Positions 52,373-60,706 of a stretch of 64,000 nt of DNA are shown in pieces. Both the position numbers and the translations under genes were made by a program. The DNA is from Reichenbachiella ulvae (GTDB lineage: Bacteria; Bacteroidota; Bacteroidia; Cytophagales; Cyclobacteriaceae), in NCBI RefSeq assembly GCF_025833875.1, contig NZ_JAOYOD010000001.1:2852001-2916000 (forward strand), written 5' to 3'. How positions within the stretch are numbered: the stretch's first letter is position 1; each line of letters starts with the position of its first letter. A model generated the notes under the pieces. It was not told the origin of the DNA and did no database searches. It was given only the letters and a program-made list of their open reading frames with translations.

Positions 52373-53209
52373 TTAAACTCCACTAAATGCACTAAATCCA
52401 CCATCAATCGGCACAGTCACTCCAGTCACAAATGCGGACCCTTCGCCGCACAACCATTCCAGCGTGCCTAGCAAGTCCTCCGGTGTCCCAAATCGAGACA
52501 TAGGGGTGTGATCGATAATGGTATTGCCTCTGGCTGTCAAGTCTCCATTTTCTTCGGTCAACAGGCGTCTGTTTTGCTCGGTGAGGAAAAAACCTGGCGC
52601 CATGGCATTGACTCGGATGCCTACTTTAGAGAAGTGCACAGCCAGCCATTGCGTAAAGTTTGAGATCGCTGCTTTGGCTCCACTGTAGGCAGGTATTTTC
52701 GTCAATGGCGTAAAGGCATTCATAGACGATATGTTAATAATATTACCTGACTGGCTTTTGGCCATGTCTCTGGCGAAAACCTGGCAGGGTAGCAAAGTAC
52801 CTATGAAGTTGAGGTCAAATACAAACTTGATTCCTTCTGGATCCAAATCGAAAAAGGTGATCAAATCCTCATCCTTCTCCAGATCTTCTGCCTCAAAATA
52901 GGGCTTGGAAGTGGTGCCTTTCGGGTGATTCCCACCTGCACCATTGATCAGGATGTCGCAGGGACCAAAGTTCTTATGTAGCTCCGCCTGCGCTTTGAGC
53001 AAACTGGCTTTGTCCAGTACATTGGCTTCCAGGCCTATCGCCTGACCTCCATTTTTGTTGATCTCCAGAGCCACCTTCTCTGCGTTCTCTCTTTTCAAAT
53101 CCAAAATGGCCACCTTCGCGCCCAATTCGGCAGTCTTCTCTGCCATCGTGCTGCATAGCACTCCACCACCCCCTGTGATGACGACTACTTTGTTTTCTAA
53201 TAATTTCAT
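52373..53209 (-). CDS. SDR-family D-mannonate oxidoreductase (fructuronate reductase)
   Basis: Cytoplasmic NAD(P)-dependent reductase, 278 residues, with the Rossmann motif [18 protein letters not shown], the NGAGG strand, catalytic Ser (INISSMNAF) and YxxxK ([10 protein letters not shown]), and a C-terminal [12 protein letters not shown]. Its size, the long insert [24 protein letters not shown] and pairing with uxuA match the SDR-type mannonate oxidoreductases (Bacillus YjmF/UxuB type) that turn fructuronate into mannonate. It is the first gene of a two-gene operon with uxuA, transcribed from the complex leader at 53210-53335. Confidence 0.87.
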   Translation of the reverse strand: MKLLENKVVVITGGGGVLCSTMAEKTAELGAKVAILDLKRENAEKVALEINKNGGQAIGLEANVLDKASLLKAQAELHKNFGPCDILINGAGGNHPKGTTSKPYFEAEDLEKDEDLITFFDLDPEGIKFVFDLNFIGTLLPCQVFARDMAKSQSGNIINISSMNAFTPLTKIPAYSGAKAAISNFTQWLAVHFSKVGIRVNAMAPGFFLTEQNRRLLTEENGDLTARGNTIIDHTPMSRFGTPEDLLGTLEWLCGEGSAFVTGVTVPIDGGFSAFSGV

Positions 53210-53225
53210 GTGTGTGTTGCTTTAT

Positions 53226-53333
53226 GTGTACGTTACCGCATCTTACCTTAAAAAAACACGCGAAAAGCGTGTGGCATTGCGTGTACGTTAACATTATTTC
53301 GACAAATGTACCTATTAACCGTAGAAATCAAAA
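53226..53333 (-). promoter_or_regulatory. Promoter, twin operator-like repeats and leader of the mannonate operon
   Basis: On the minus strand: TTTTG at 53333-53329 and TACATTTG at 53310-53303, 18 bp apart, fit a Bacteroidota promoter. Just downstream is GTTAACGTACAC (53292-53281), and 55 bp further GGTAACGTACAC recurs (53237-53226). The two sites flank a terminator-like hairpin. The near-palindromic core AACGTAC resembles LacI/GntR operators; no such regulator is encoded in the window. The 320-bp spacer 53210-53529 also contains the promoter of the divergent lipoprotein gene. Confidence 0.55.
53250..53272 (-). terminator. Terminator-like hairpin in the leader of the mannonate operon
   Basis: On the minus strand ACACGC (53272-53267), loop TTTTC, GCGTGT (53261-53256), then a run of T. 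It precedes the SDR start codon by about 45 bp and lies downstream of the predicted promoter, so it would interrupt the operon unless relieved. Confidence 0.6.
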
Positions 53334-53441
53334 TCCATAACTGCGTTTCTAAATATTTCATCCTACCAAAACAGATCTCTCCTTTGTCCTAATTTTCTTG
53401 AAGCAAGAAAGACAAAAAACACCTTAAAATAACAGGGATAA

Positions 53442-53465
53442 AGTTTTTTGTACAATCCTACCCCC
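53442..53465 (+). promoter_or_regulatory. Conserved TTTTTTGTACAAT motif upstream of the IPT/TIG lipoprotein gene
   Basis: Reads TTTTTTGTACAAT followed by CCTACCCCC, matching the motif before the susC operon. Its core is 74 bp from the ATG at 53530, close to the 69 bp seen for the first susC-operon frame. Confidence 0.5.
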
Positions 53466-53529
53466 ATTTCTGAATTTTCAGAATCCCTATGCTCCTTAAC
53501 TATGAGGCAGAAACAAAAAGTAAATTACT

Positions 53530-54816
53530 ATGTACAAAAACTTATCTAATAAAATCAAGAAAAGTAGTCTTTGGCTACTCGCTAGCATGATCATGGTTTC
53601 GGCCATTAGCTCCTGTAGCGATGACGAGTCTAACGAACCCCGCATCCCTACTATTACTTCACTAAGCGCTACCAGCGGTGAGCCAGGAGAAGATGTAACC
53701 ATCACGGGAACGGATTTAGGCGAGGCACTTTCTGTCACCTTCGGAGCAGGTACTGCTACGGTAGTTTCTAATACTGAGACTGAAATCGTAGCAACCATTC
53801 CTGAAGATGGCACTACAGGTAAAGTGACTGTCAGAACAGAAGGGGGAGTTGCAGAAAGTGCTCAGGAATTCACCGTGATCATCGTGGGTGCAGTGATCGT
53901 AGAGGGTATCAGCCCTATGTCTGCACAAGTAGGTGAAGAAGTGACTATCACTGGCGTGGATTTCGCTACCGTTTCTTCTGTACACATAGGCGATGTAGCA
54001 GCCAGCATCGTCAGCAATGACGAAACATCTGCTGTCATAACCGTGCCTGAAGGCGCTGCACTGGGCCTTAGCAGCCTCACTATTGTCAATGACGGTGGCT
54101 CAACGACGACTTCTAGTGAAACCAATGCCTTTTATGTCATCAAAATGTTGGCTCCCGAATACAGAATGACTTTTGACAATGACGATGTAGAACTATCATA
54201 CTCTGGAAGTCCTGATACAGAAGAGTCTACTGTATATGGCAGAAGCGATGATGTGAGTAACGTAGCTGATGTAGCGACTGCATTGCCTGCTGCAATAGAT
54301 GGTACTTTCTTCCACATGGAAGGCTACAGCAGCACAGATTTTTCAGGTAGTTATGTATGCTATGTTGGGACACCTACACAGGAGGTAGGGACCTATGCCG
54401 ACTTCTTCGGTGATGCCCTGGCGCAGGATATTTATTTCAACATCCAATTGCATGTGGGAGACTTACCTGAAGGATACACAGGTGCTGAGGATGATGGTCA
54501 GATGGTAGCTGGATTGAGATTCCGATTTGCAGATGACTACTACGAATACAATCCGACCTTACAAGATTTGAGTGACATGGGTTTTGAAGCGAACGAGGAT
54601 GGTTGGATCAGCATCTCTGTTCCTGCTACGCTATTCGAGGATCGTGCTGCTTTGGGTGAGTTCAGTTTTGCAGACATGAATCGTATAGGCGTTTCCGTCA
54701 GGAGAGCTTATGGTGGCGGAACTACCCTCCCATTGTCTGACGATCCTGATGCCATTTTCTACTCTATGAGTTTTGACAATGTCAGCGTTTCGATTGGTGG
54801 GCCTGTGAGTTTCTAA
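53530..54816 (+). CDS. IPT/TIG-domain surface lipoprotein, probable glycan-binding protein
   Basis: A 428-residue lipoprotein: signal ending in SAISSC, followed by SDDESNE, which resembles the acidic export signal that sends Bacteroidota lipoproteins to the cell surface. Two IPT/TIG domains follow (ITSLSATSGEPGEDVTITGTDLG and VEGISPMSAQVGEEVTITGVDF), then a C-terminal beta-rich domain of ~220 residues (FHMEGYSSTDFSGSYVCYVG ... MSFDNVSVSIGG) that looks like the glycan-binding domain of SusE/F- or SGBP-type proteins. No enzyme motif is seen. The motif shared with the susC promoter suggests it is co-regulated with the carbohydrate locus although it stands 8 kb away and on the other strand. Confidence 0.85.
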   Translation: MYKNLSNKIKKSSLWLLASMIMVSAISSCSDDESNEPRIPTITSLSATSGEPGEDVTITGTDLGEALSVTFGAGTATVVSNTETEIVATIPEDGTTGKVTVRTEGGVAESAQEFTVIIVGAVIVEGISPMSAQVGEEVTITGVDFATVSSVHIGDVAASIVSNDETSAVITVPEGAALGLSSLTIVNDGGSTTTSSETNAFYVIKMLAPEYRMTFDNDDVELSYSGSPDTEESTVYGRSDDVSNVADVATALPAAIDGTFFHMEGYSSTDFSGSYVCYVGTPTQEVGTYADFFGDALAQDIYFNIQLHVGDLPEGYTGAEDDGQMVAGLRFRFADDYYEYNPTLQDLSDMGFEANEDGWISISVPATLFEDRAALGEFSFADMNRIGVSVRRAYGGGTTLPLSDDPDAIFYSMSFDNVSVSIGGPVSF

Positions 54817-54850
54817 AACTCTAAAACACAATAATTTAGTCGTTTAGTCA

Positions 54851-54879
54851 AGGCGGACCCGGATGGGTTCGCCTTTTTT
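54851..54879 (+). terminator. Rho-independent terminator after the lipoprotein gene
   Basis: AGGCGGACCC (54851-54860), loop GGAT, GGGTTCGCCT (54865-54874) with one G-T pair, then a T run. Confidence 0.85.
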
Positions 54880-54958
54880 ATGCATCGGAGGAAACGCTGC
54901 CCTACCATTTATTCTGAAAATAGATTAGGTTTAAAGTAGGGAAACACCTGACTAAACC

Positions 54959-55834
54959 ATGATAAACCTTCATTCCTTTCTCAAAGACGGTCCATACATT
55001 CGCAAACTGAAAGTGAGCGAGATGCTTTTTGCAGAATACACCTGTCTTAGGGAAGAAACCCGATTTGGGGTTTGGTCTGACAACAACTACTTCGCTTTTG
55101 TCACCTCTGGCAAAAAAATGTGGCGAACCATCCACAATGACTATGATGCCAATAAGGGTGACATTCTCTTTATTAAAAAAGGAGCTAATCTGGTTCATCA
55201 ATTTTTTGATGATGAATTTTGTGCCATATTCTTATTCATCCCTGACGAATTCATCCAGGCTTTCTTGAAAAAGTATTCGACCTTTCTGGAAGCGCATCAG
55301 CCAGACCTATCGAGTCAGGATGCTGTCTTGAGGCTTCATACCAATGAACTGCTGACCAACTATTGCCAATCGATTCAGACCTACCTATCTCTGGATCAGG
55401 CTCCCAACGAAGACCTGCTCAAACTCAAATTCGAAGAATTGCTACTAAGTCTCTTTAGCGATAAGCAAAATCAGGACCTCAAAAGCTATTTCGTTTCCCT
55501 TTGTCAGGACGAGTTGTACCATCTGACCCGAGTGATGGAAGAAAACTATGCCTACAACCTAAAACTAGAGGATTACGCCAAATTGTGCCACATGAGTCTC
55601 TCCAAATTCAAGCAAATATTCAAGGCTCACTACAAAGACACGCCAGCGGCATGGCTCAAAGCAAGAAAACTAGAACTGGCGCACCAAAAACTTCTGCATG
55701 GCGAAATGCCCATCAATCAGCTTTCCTTGGAATGCGGATTCGAAGATCCATCGCATTTCATCAGAGTATTCAAGCAGAAATATGAAGTCCCTCCCCTGCA
55801 ATACCGTCAATCCCTACTGGATCAGGCGAGCTAA
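54959..55834 (+). CDS. AraC-family transcriptional regulator
   Basis: A 291-residue DNA-binding protein. The N-terminal part is cupin-like (EETRFGVWSDNNYFAFVTSGKKMWRTIHNDYDANKGDILFIKKGANLVHQF) and should bind a small ligand. The C-terminal ~100 residues are two helix-turn-helix units (YNLKLEDYAKLCHMSLSKFKQIFKAHYKDTPAAWLKARKLELA and INQLSLECGFEDPSHFIRVFKQKYEVPPLQYRQ). The probable methyltransferase gene follows 109 bp downstream in the same direction and may be its target. Confidence 0.93.
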   Translation: MINLHSFLKDGPYIRKLKVSEMLFAEYTCLREETRFGVWSDNNYFAFVTSGKKMWRTIHNDYDANKGDILFIKKGANLVHQFFDDEFCAIFLFIPDEFIQAFLKKYSTFLEAHQPDLSSQDAVLRLHTNELLTNYCQSIQTYLSLDQAPNEDLLKLKFEELLLSLFSDKQNQDLKSYFVSLCQDELYHLTRVMEENYAYNLKLEDYAKLCHMSLSKFKQIFKAHYKDTPAAWLKARKLELAHQKLLHGEMPINQLSLECGFEDPSHFIRVFKQKYEVPPLQYRQSLLDQAS

Positions 55835-55900
55835 CCCACAAAAAACTTTTTAGTCTATTTATTAGACTTTTTGTCCTATCAGCGAGGCTCGATGACCCTG

Positions 55901-55908
55901 TACTTTTG
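55901..55908 (+). promoter_or_regulatory. Promoter -7-like box upstream of the methanethiol methyltransferase gene
   Basis: TACTTTTG matches TAnnTTTG and lies 36 bp before the ATG at 55944. A well-spaced -33 TTTG is not obvious, which would fit a promoter needing the adjacent AraC activator. Confidence 0.35.
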
Positions 55909-55943
55909 CTTCATTACTAATAGATACTTATCCTAAAAAATTA

Positions 55944-56741
55944 ATGACTATGAAAAAGTACGCCATGTTCGCCTATTCGATCATCTGCTATCTGATAGGC
56001 TTTGCATCCATATTGTTTTGGATTCTTTCACTCAACGATTTGATACCAGCCATATCTATTGATAGACCTGTAGAACTGAGTATGCCATTGGCTCTTCTCA
56101 AGAACCTGGGTCTCGTCCTACTTTTTGCTGTGCCCCATAGCGTGATGGCACGCAAATCATTCAAAGACTGGATCACAAAACACATCCCAAAACCTATAGA
56201 GCGAAGCACCTATGTTTTGCAGGCCGGTCTGCTGCTGGGCCTGCTGGTATGGCAATGGTCACCACTGGGAGGTACAATTTGGACAGTCACTCCAGGCACC
56301 CCGCTGTACTACAGTATATATGTTATGTTCTTTCTGGGCTGGGGGATATTATTTCTGAGCACCTTTTTGATCAACCATTTTGATCTATTCGGACTGAGAC
56401 AAACCTTCTTGGAGTTGCAAAACAAGCCCTACAAAGAGCTTAACTTCAAGGTGATTTCGCTGTACAAATATGTAAGACACCCACTCTATATGGGTGGGAT
56501 AATGGGGCTTTGGTTTACTCCTGTGATGTCAGGAACCCATCTGGTATTCGCAATCAGTCTGACCGCCTATTTCTTCATAGGAGCTCTGTTCGAAGAACGA
56601 GATTTGAAGAAGGCCTTTGGAGAGAAATACCGAGCCTATGCCAACAAGACACCGATGATGATACCACTCACCAAATGGAAGAATAGCTCCAACACATCAA
56701 CAAGCCTAACTTCGGATCAACTGGCTGAACAAGGCCAGTAG
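55944..56741 (+). CDS. mddA: Probable methanethiol S-methyltransferase (MddA-like)
   Basis: Membrane SAM-dependent methyltransferase of the isoprenylcysteine carboxylmethyltransferase superfamily. The 265 residues with about six helices resemble MddA, which methylates methanethiol to dimethyl sulfide: LLFAVPHSVMARKSFKDWITKHIPKPIERSTYVLQAGLLLGLLVWQW, WGILFLSTFLINHFDLFGLRQTFLELQ, and the SAM-binding end YKYVRHPLYMGGIMGLWFTPVMS ... FEERDLKKAFGEKYRAYANKTPMMIP. The HSVMAR and ERSTYVL stretches are those I associate with MddA rather than NnrU or ICMT, but assignment is by eye. An AraC regulator precedes it and a strong terminator follows. Confidence 0.72.
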   Translation: MTMKKYAMFAYSIICYLIGFASILFWILSLNDLIPAISIDRPVELSMPLALLKNLGLVLLFAVPHSVMARKSFKDWITKHIPKPIERSTYVLQAGLLLGLLVWQWSPLGGTIWTVTPGTPLYYSIYVMFFLGWGILFLSTFLINHFDLFGLRQTFLELQNKPYKELNFKVISLYKYVRHPLYMGGIMGLWFTPVMSGTHLVFAISLTAYFFIGALFEERDLKKAFGEKYRAYANKTPMMIPLTKWKNSSNTSTSLTSDQLAEQGQ

Positions 56742-56767
56742 TTCGACACATCAATTACCTGTATTCC

Positions 56768-56806
56768 CGCCACCATGATAGTTAGACATGGTGGCGATTT
56801 TTTTTT
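56768..56806 (+). terminator. Rho-independent terminator after the methyltransferase gene
   Basis: Perfect 10-bp stem CGCCACCATG (56768-56777) and CATGGTGGCG (56787-56796) with a 9-base loop, followed by a long T run. Confidence 0.92.
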
Positions 56807-56933
56807 ACCATTCATCCCTCACTTGCGCACTCGACCTCCTAGCGGAAGCCAGCTAGCAACTTTGCAATCAGGTTGCAGCGATAGAAATCTATCTTTGACC
56901 CGTCAATTAAATGTTCACTAAGACTCAGAAGTC

Positions 56934-57527
56934 ATGTATTTGTTCCTTTTTTTCATTTGTTTCTATTTGATCGTTTTCGTGCTTCGTTCCTTGATTGTTT
57001 GGAAAAGGACAGGCATCAATCCTTTCACCTTTAGCCGCACAGACGATGCACATAGCTCCAATGGCAATGTTTTCAAGATCATTTCGATTCTGGAATTGAC
57101 GCTCGTAGGTCTCTACGCGTTCCGGCTGGACTGGTACGATTACCTTCTTCCCTTTTGGTACCTGGAGAGTACCACGCTCGCTTATGTAGGTTGGGGATTG
57201 CTCTTTTTTTCTTTAATATGGATTTGGATCGCTCAGGTACAAATGTCTCGATCCTGGAGAATAGGAATCGATGAGGTGAACACTACTGAACTGGTGACAC
57301 ACGGTCTATTTTCATTCTCGCGAAACCCCATCTTTCTGGGCATCATGACAGCCAATTTGGGTTTGTTTCTCATCCTCCCCAATGCCTTTACCCTGCTGAT
57401 AGTCGCACTATCGACAGTGACCATCAATACGCAGATCAGACTCGAAGAAGCATTCCTGAAACTAGAACATGGGCAACCCTATCTAGACTACCAGAAAAAG
57501 ACCCGGCGTTGGATTGGAAGTAATTAA
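56934..57527 (+). CDS. Isoprenylcysteine carboxylmethyltransferase-family membrane methyltransferase
   Basis: A 197-residue membrane protein with about five helices and the ICMT/PEMT C-terminal SAM region: ELVTHGLFSFSRNPIFLGIMTANLGLFLILP followed by RLEEAFLKLEHGQPYLDYQKKTRRWIG. Members of this superfamily methylate lipids, small thiols or protein Cys; the bacterial substrate is unknown. It is distinct in length and sequence from the MddA-like protein before it and is separated from it by a strong terminator. Confidence 0.82.
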   Translation: MYLFLFFICFYLIVFVLRSLIVWKRTGINPFTFSRTDDAHSSNGNVFKIISILELTLVGLYAFRLDWYDYLLPFWYLESTTLAYVGWGLLFFSLIWIWIAQVQMSRSWRIGIDEVNTTELVTHGLFSFSRNPIFLGIMTANLGLFLILPNAFTLLIVALSTVTINTQIRLEEAFLKLEHGQPYLDYQKKTRRWIGSN

Positions 57528-57601
57528 AGACAAATCAATGATTTAACTTCTGTTCAAAAGTTGATTAATTGTTAAATCCATTCCTACTTTTCTACTAGTT
57601 T

Positions 57602-58186
57602 TCACAGATACAGCTTCACCCTGGCTTTGAGTGAGGGCAGAAGCTCATCTGTGAACCAGGGATTTTTCTTCAGCCAGATGTTATTTCGGGGCGAAGGGTG
57701 AGGCAATGGCAGGTGTTTCGGTAAATAGTCATTGAAATTCCTGACGGTAGCTGTCAGGGTGCCTTTGGCTTTCTCTCCCAGGTAATACTTTTGCGCATAG
57801 CTCCCTATCAGCAGTATGAGTTCCAGATCATTCATTTGACTCATCAGTGCCTCGTGCCATTTGACCGCACACTCAGGCCTGGGTGGCAGGTCTCCACTTT
57901 TCCCCTTTCCGGGATAGCAAAAGCCCATAGGGATCAAGGCAAATAATTGAGGGTTGTAAAATTCCTCCTCCTTCACTCCTAACCAATCTCTGAGCCTCTC
58001 TCCACTCTTATCATCCCAGGGAATGCCGGATTGATGCACGACACTACCAGGGGCCTGTCCGATTATTGCCACCTTGCTCGTGGCATGTGCCGACAATACT
58101 GGATTGACACCATGCTGCAGATGGGCCTGGCAAAGCGTGCAATTCTTAATTTCAGCTAACAATGAATCCATGGCGTGAGTCATCAA
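57602..58186 (-). CDS. Uracil-DNA glycosylase family protein
   Basis: Probable DNA-repair glycosylase of the UDG superfamily. The 194 residues carry CTLCQAHLQHG near the N-terminus, the motif-1-like GQAPGSVVHQSGIPWDDKSGERLRDWLG and the motif-2-like LPLPHPSPRNNIWLKKNPWF. The PHPSPRN stretch is typical. It lacks the full four-Cys iron-sulfur pattern of family 4 enzymes (only CTLC is seen), so it belongs to a divergent branch often annotated simply as UDG family; base specificity is unknown. The start could be either of the first two Met or Met6. Confidence 0.83.
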   Translation of the reverse strand: MMTHAMDSLLAEIKNCTLCQAHLQHGVNPVLSAHATSKVAIIGQAPGSVVHQSGIPWDDKSGERLRDWLGVKEEEFYNPQLFALIPMGFCYPGKGKSGDLPPRPECAVKWHEALMSQMNDLELILLIGSYAQKYYLGEKAKGTLTATVRNFNDYLPKHLPLPHPSPRNNIWLKKNPWFTDELLPSLKARVKLYL

Positions 58187-58334
58187 TCAATTCGATAAAC
58201 TAAACCAAGCTAAAAACTTTGGAGGAAACAAACCAATAGATGTGTATATGCTCTAAAAATAGCACAAGAGAGAAAGTGAGCATTTGAAACTGCGAGTAAC
58301 AATGATTAATCACGCTTTTCAAAAAGCCATTATT

Positions 58335-59369
58335 CTATGGATTTTTAGAGCTTGTTATCTGGGCTTTATTCAATTCATTAATTGCTCTTACCAATACGAC
58401 ATCCGTATCACCTTCAACATTGTTCTTAAGGACAATATCAGGCTCAATTCCTTTTCCTTCATAATTTTTCATTTTAGCGGAATAGGCTATTTGATTGGAT
58501 AGTGTAACTACCCATCCATTACTCAACTTAATTGGTTTCATATGAGAAGTAGCCCCATTGGTGACCCCACCAATCGTTCTGACATATGGAAGTTCTTTCA
58601 TTGCCAGTACGAATATCTCGGCGGCACTAGCAGTGAAGTCACTTGTAAGAATTAAAATAGGTTTATTGTATTGGTATTTGCCATTGGGCTTTAAGTGCCA
58701 AGCCTTGGCTTTACTAAAATTATTTGTCCCTTTAATTCTATCTTTTTTATAATGTCCTATTCTTTTCTTGTCTGCAAATCGACCCGCTATTTGATATAGA
58801 TATTGATCATTACCTCCTGGGTTAAGTCTAATATCAAGAATAATTCCTTTAGTATCCCTTAATTCATCAAGGGCTTGATTTAACCCTTTTGAGTTTTCTG
58901 ACATCTTGGAAATCCTAATGTACCCTATGCTATCTGATTTAGAGTATTCAATGACTTGCCGTTTTTTTAAAGGTGCAAACCCATTGCTATACAAAGTACC
59001 GTCGACAATATTATAAAAGTCATATTCAGAATACTCCCTTAGAATACTAGTAGAATTTGGGAAATCATTAGAATTACATCGGTTTACTTGGCTTCCAGTT
59101 TTATCTATTAGATTAACATGAGAATCTTGAAGTTCTTGAAGTAACTCGCAGCATACCTCAAACAGATTTTCAGGATCAGAATGTTCGTTAATTTGTAATC
59201 TGTAGGTATCATAGAGCTTATCCCAGTCTATACCCCTTATTTCAAAACCAGCATATTGCTGTTCAAACTCTGACCACAGTTCTTCAAAAACATCAATAGA
59301 GCTAGCTTGTCCGTTTACGTTCATGCATATGAACAAGCAACAAGTCAGAGTTATGATTATTTTCTTCAT
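58335..59369 (-). CDS. Secreted S41-family peptidase
   Basis: A 344-residue exported protease-like protein with signal peptide (MKKIIITLTCCLFICMNVNGQ), an N-terminal helical domain, and the S41 core: GYIRISKMSE, LRDTKGIILDIRLNPGGNDQYL and the nucleophile region ILTSDFTASAAEIFVLAMKELP followed by TIGGVTNGATSHMKPIKLSNGW. The Ser in TASAAE fits the active site; the Lys normally found in GxxTxGK of CtpA-type members is not present (GGVTNGATS), so it belongs to the IRBP/tricorn-like side or has lost activity. The gene is A/T-rich and stands alone. Confidence 0.82.
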   Translation of the reverse strand: MKKIIITLTCCLFICMNVNGQASSIDVFEELWSEFEQQYAGFEIRGIDWDKLYDTYRLQINEHSDPENLFEVCCELLQELQDSHVNLIDKTGSQVNRCNSNDFPNSTSILREYSEYDFYNIVDGTLYSNGFAPLKKRQVIEYSKSDSIGYIRISKMSENSKGLNQALDELRDTKGIILDIRLNPGGNDQYLYQIAGRFADKKRIGHYKKDRIKGTNNFSKAKAWHLKPNGKYQYNKPILILTSDFTASAAEIFVLAMKELPYVRTIGGVTNGATSHMKPIKLSNGWVVTLSNQIAYSAKMKNYEGKGIEPDIVLKNNVEGDTDVVLVRAINELNKAQITSSKNP

Positions 59370-59517
59370 TTCAATAATTGTAGTGTTACCTCTTGTTATA
59401 CAGACTTAGTGAATGGCCTATTAGAGGTGATTATCCCCTACGGATCTAAAGATAAAGTTACTTGCTAATCTACGATCTGAAGTAGAGAATAACCCCCATG
59501 AAAGTCAATAGATACCA

Positions 59518-60573
59518 TCAGGATTTTCCTAAGTCATATCCAAGTATTGGTAAAATCAGATCCATCATTTCAAACTTAGATATTTTACTTTTTCGATTGT
59601 TTAAAATGATAATCGTCGTTTTTCTATCAAGATCACGCCAGAGTAGTGATTGGTTTGCCACCCATTCCCCATTTTTAAAAATAAGATTGTCGTACCCCTT
59701 CCAGTACATCCAACCGCCTAAGCTTATATGACTTTCCTCGCCATTGTTATAGTGATGTTTTTCGTAAGCTTTGTTCAAGGTTTCATTGGATATGAGTTTA
59801 GTAGAATAAAAAGACTGACCCCATTTTAACATATCATTTGCAGATGCGTAGATGCCTACTCCACCAATATAAGAACCTAAAAACCACTCCTCCTCCTCAA
59901 ACTTGTCATTGTAGCTGATGGCCCTGAACTTATCCAGGTTTTCTTTACTGACTATAAATGCGTCAGACATTTGCAAGGGTTGAAATATTTCCTCCTTCAT
60001 AAACTCGATATAATCCTTCTTCGCCACTTCTGAGATTACTTCAGCAAGGATGCAAAACCCTACCACACTAGACTGAAACTGATCGCCCGGCGAGAAAGAG
60101 AGCTTTGGTTTTTTCTTCGATAAATATTCTAAAATCTCATTATTGGTGATAAATCCATCCTTGTCCAGGTCTTTGTTATATAGTCTCTTTAGCCCACTTG
60201 TCATTGTCATGAGGTGTCTGATAGTTACATTGGGATAAGGAAAGCCTGGCAAATAATTCACAACCCTATCATCATAGTCCAGCAAGCCTCTTTCAGCAAG
60301 AATCATAATCCCCATATTCGTAAATGCTTTCGTATTTGATGCAAGGTGCATGGGGGTACTAAGATCCAATTTGATATCGTTTTTTATATCTGCATAACCT
60401 ACACTTCTACTAAAAATGATTTGATCCTCACTAGCTATTAGAATAACTCCGTTGAAATCTTTGTTTGCTTCATAAATACTTAATTGCTCGTTCAAAGAGT
60501 TAAACTCATTTTGAGAGTACAATTGAAAAAAGAGAAGTGAGAAAGTAAAACCAAGGGTTATTTTCCTGAACAT
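59518..60573 (-). CDS. Secreted beta-lactamase-fold serine hydrolase with altered active site
   Basis: From MFRKITLGFTFSLLFFQLYSQ at 60573 it is about 351 residues with a signal peptide; the frame extends 17 codons upstream without a better start. It shows the class C beta-lactamase/DD-peptidase fold (VILIASEDQIIFSRSVGYADIKND, MHLASNTKAFTNMGIMILAERG with S-x-x-K in SNTK, YLPGFPYPNVTIRHLMTMTSGL). The second motif, normally Y-x-N after PG, reads PGDQFQSSVVGF here, so both Tyr and Asn are replaced, and the third motif is LGG. It may be inactive or act differently. A/T-rich, downstream of no obvious partner. Confidence 0.8.
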   Translation of the reverse strand: MFRKITLGFTFSLLFFQLYSQNEFNSLNEQLSIYEANKDFNGVILIASEDQIIFSRSVGYADIKNDIKLDLSTPMHLASNTKAFTNMGIMILAERGLLDYDDRVVNYLPGFPYPNVTIRHLMTMTSGLKRLYNKDLDKDGFITNNEILEYLSKKKPKLSFSPGDQFQSSVVGFCILAEVISEVAKKDYIEFMKEEIFQPLQMSDAFIVSKENLDKFRAISYNDKFEEEEWFLGSYIGGVGIYASANDMLKWGQSFYSTKLISNETLNKAYEKHHYNNGEESHISLGGWMYWKGYDNLIFKNGEWVANQSLLWRDLDRKTTIIILNNRKSKISKFEMMDLILPILGYDLGKS

Positions 60574-60706
60574 TTTTGAATGTTTTTGTATCCCGATAAA
60601 ATCATAATAACACGCATAAAGCACTCATTACAGCAACTATTATAATGCATTATGAGAACAGTTCCCATTATTTCTCTTATCCCTTTCTCTTACAATTGTC
60701 GAGCTA

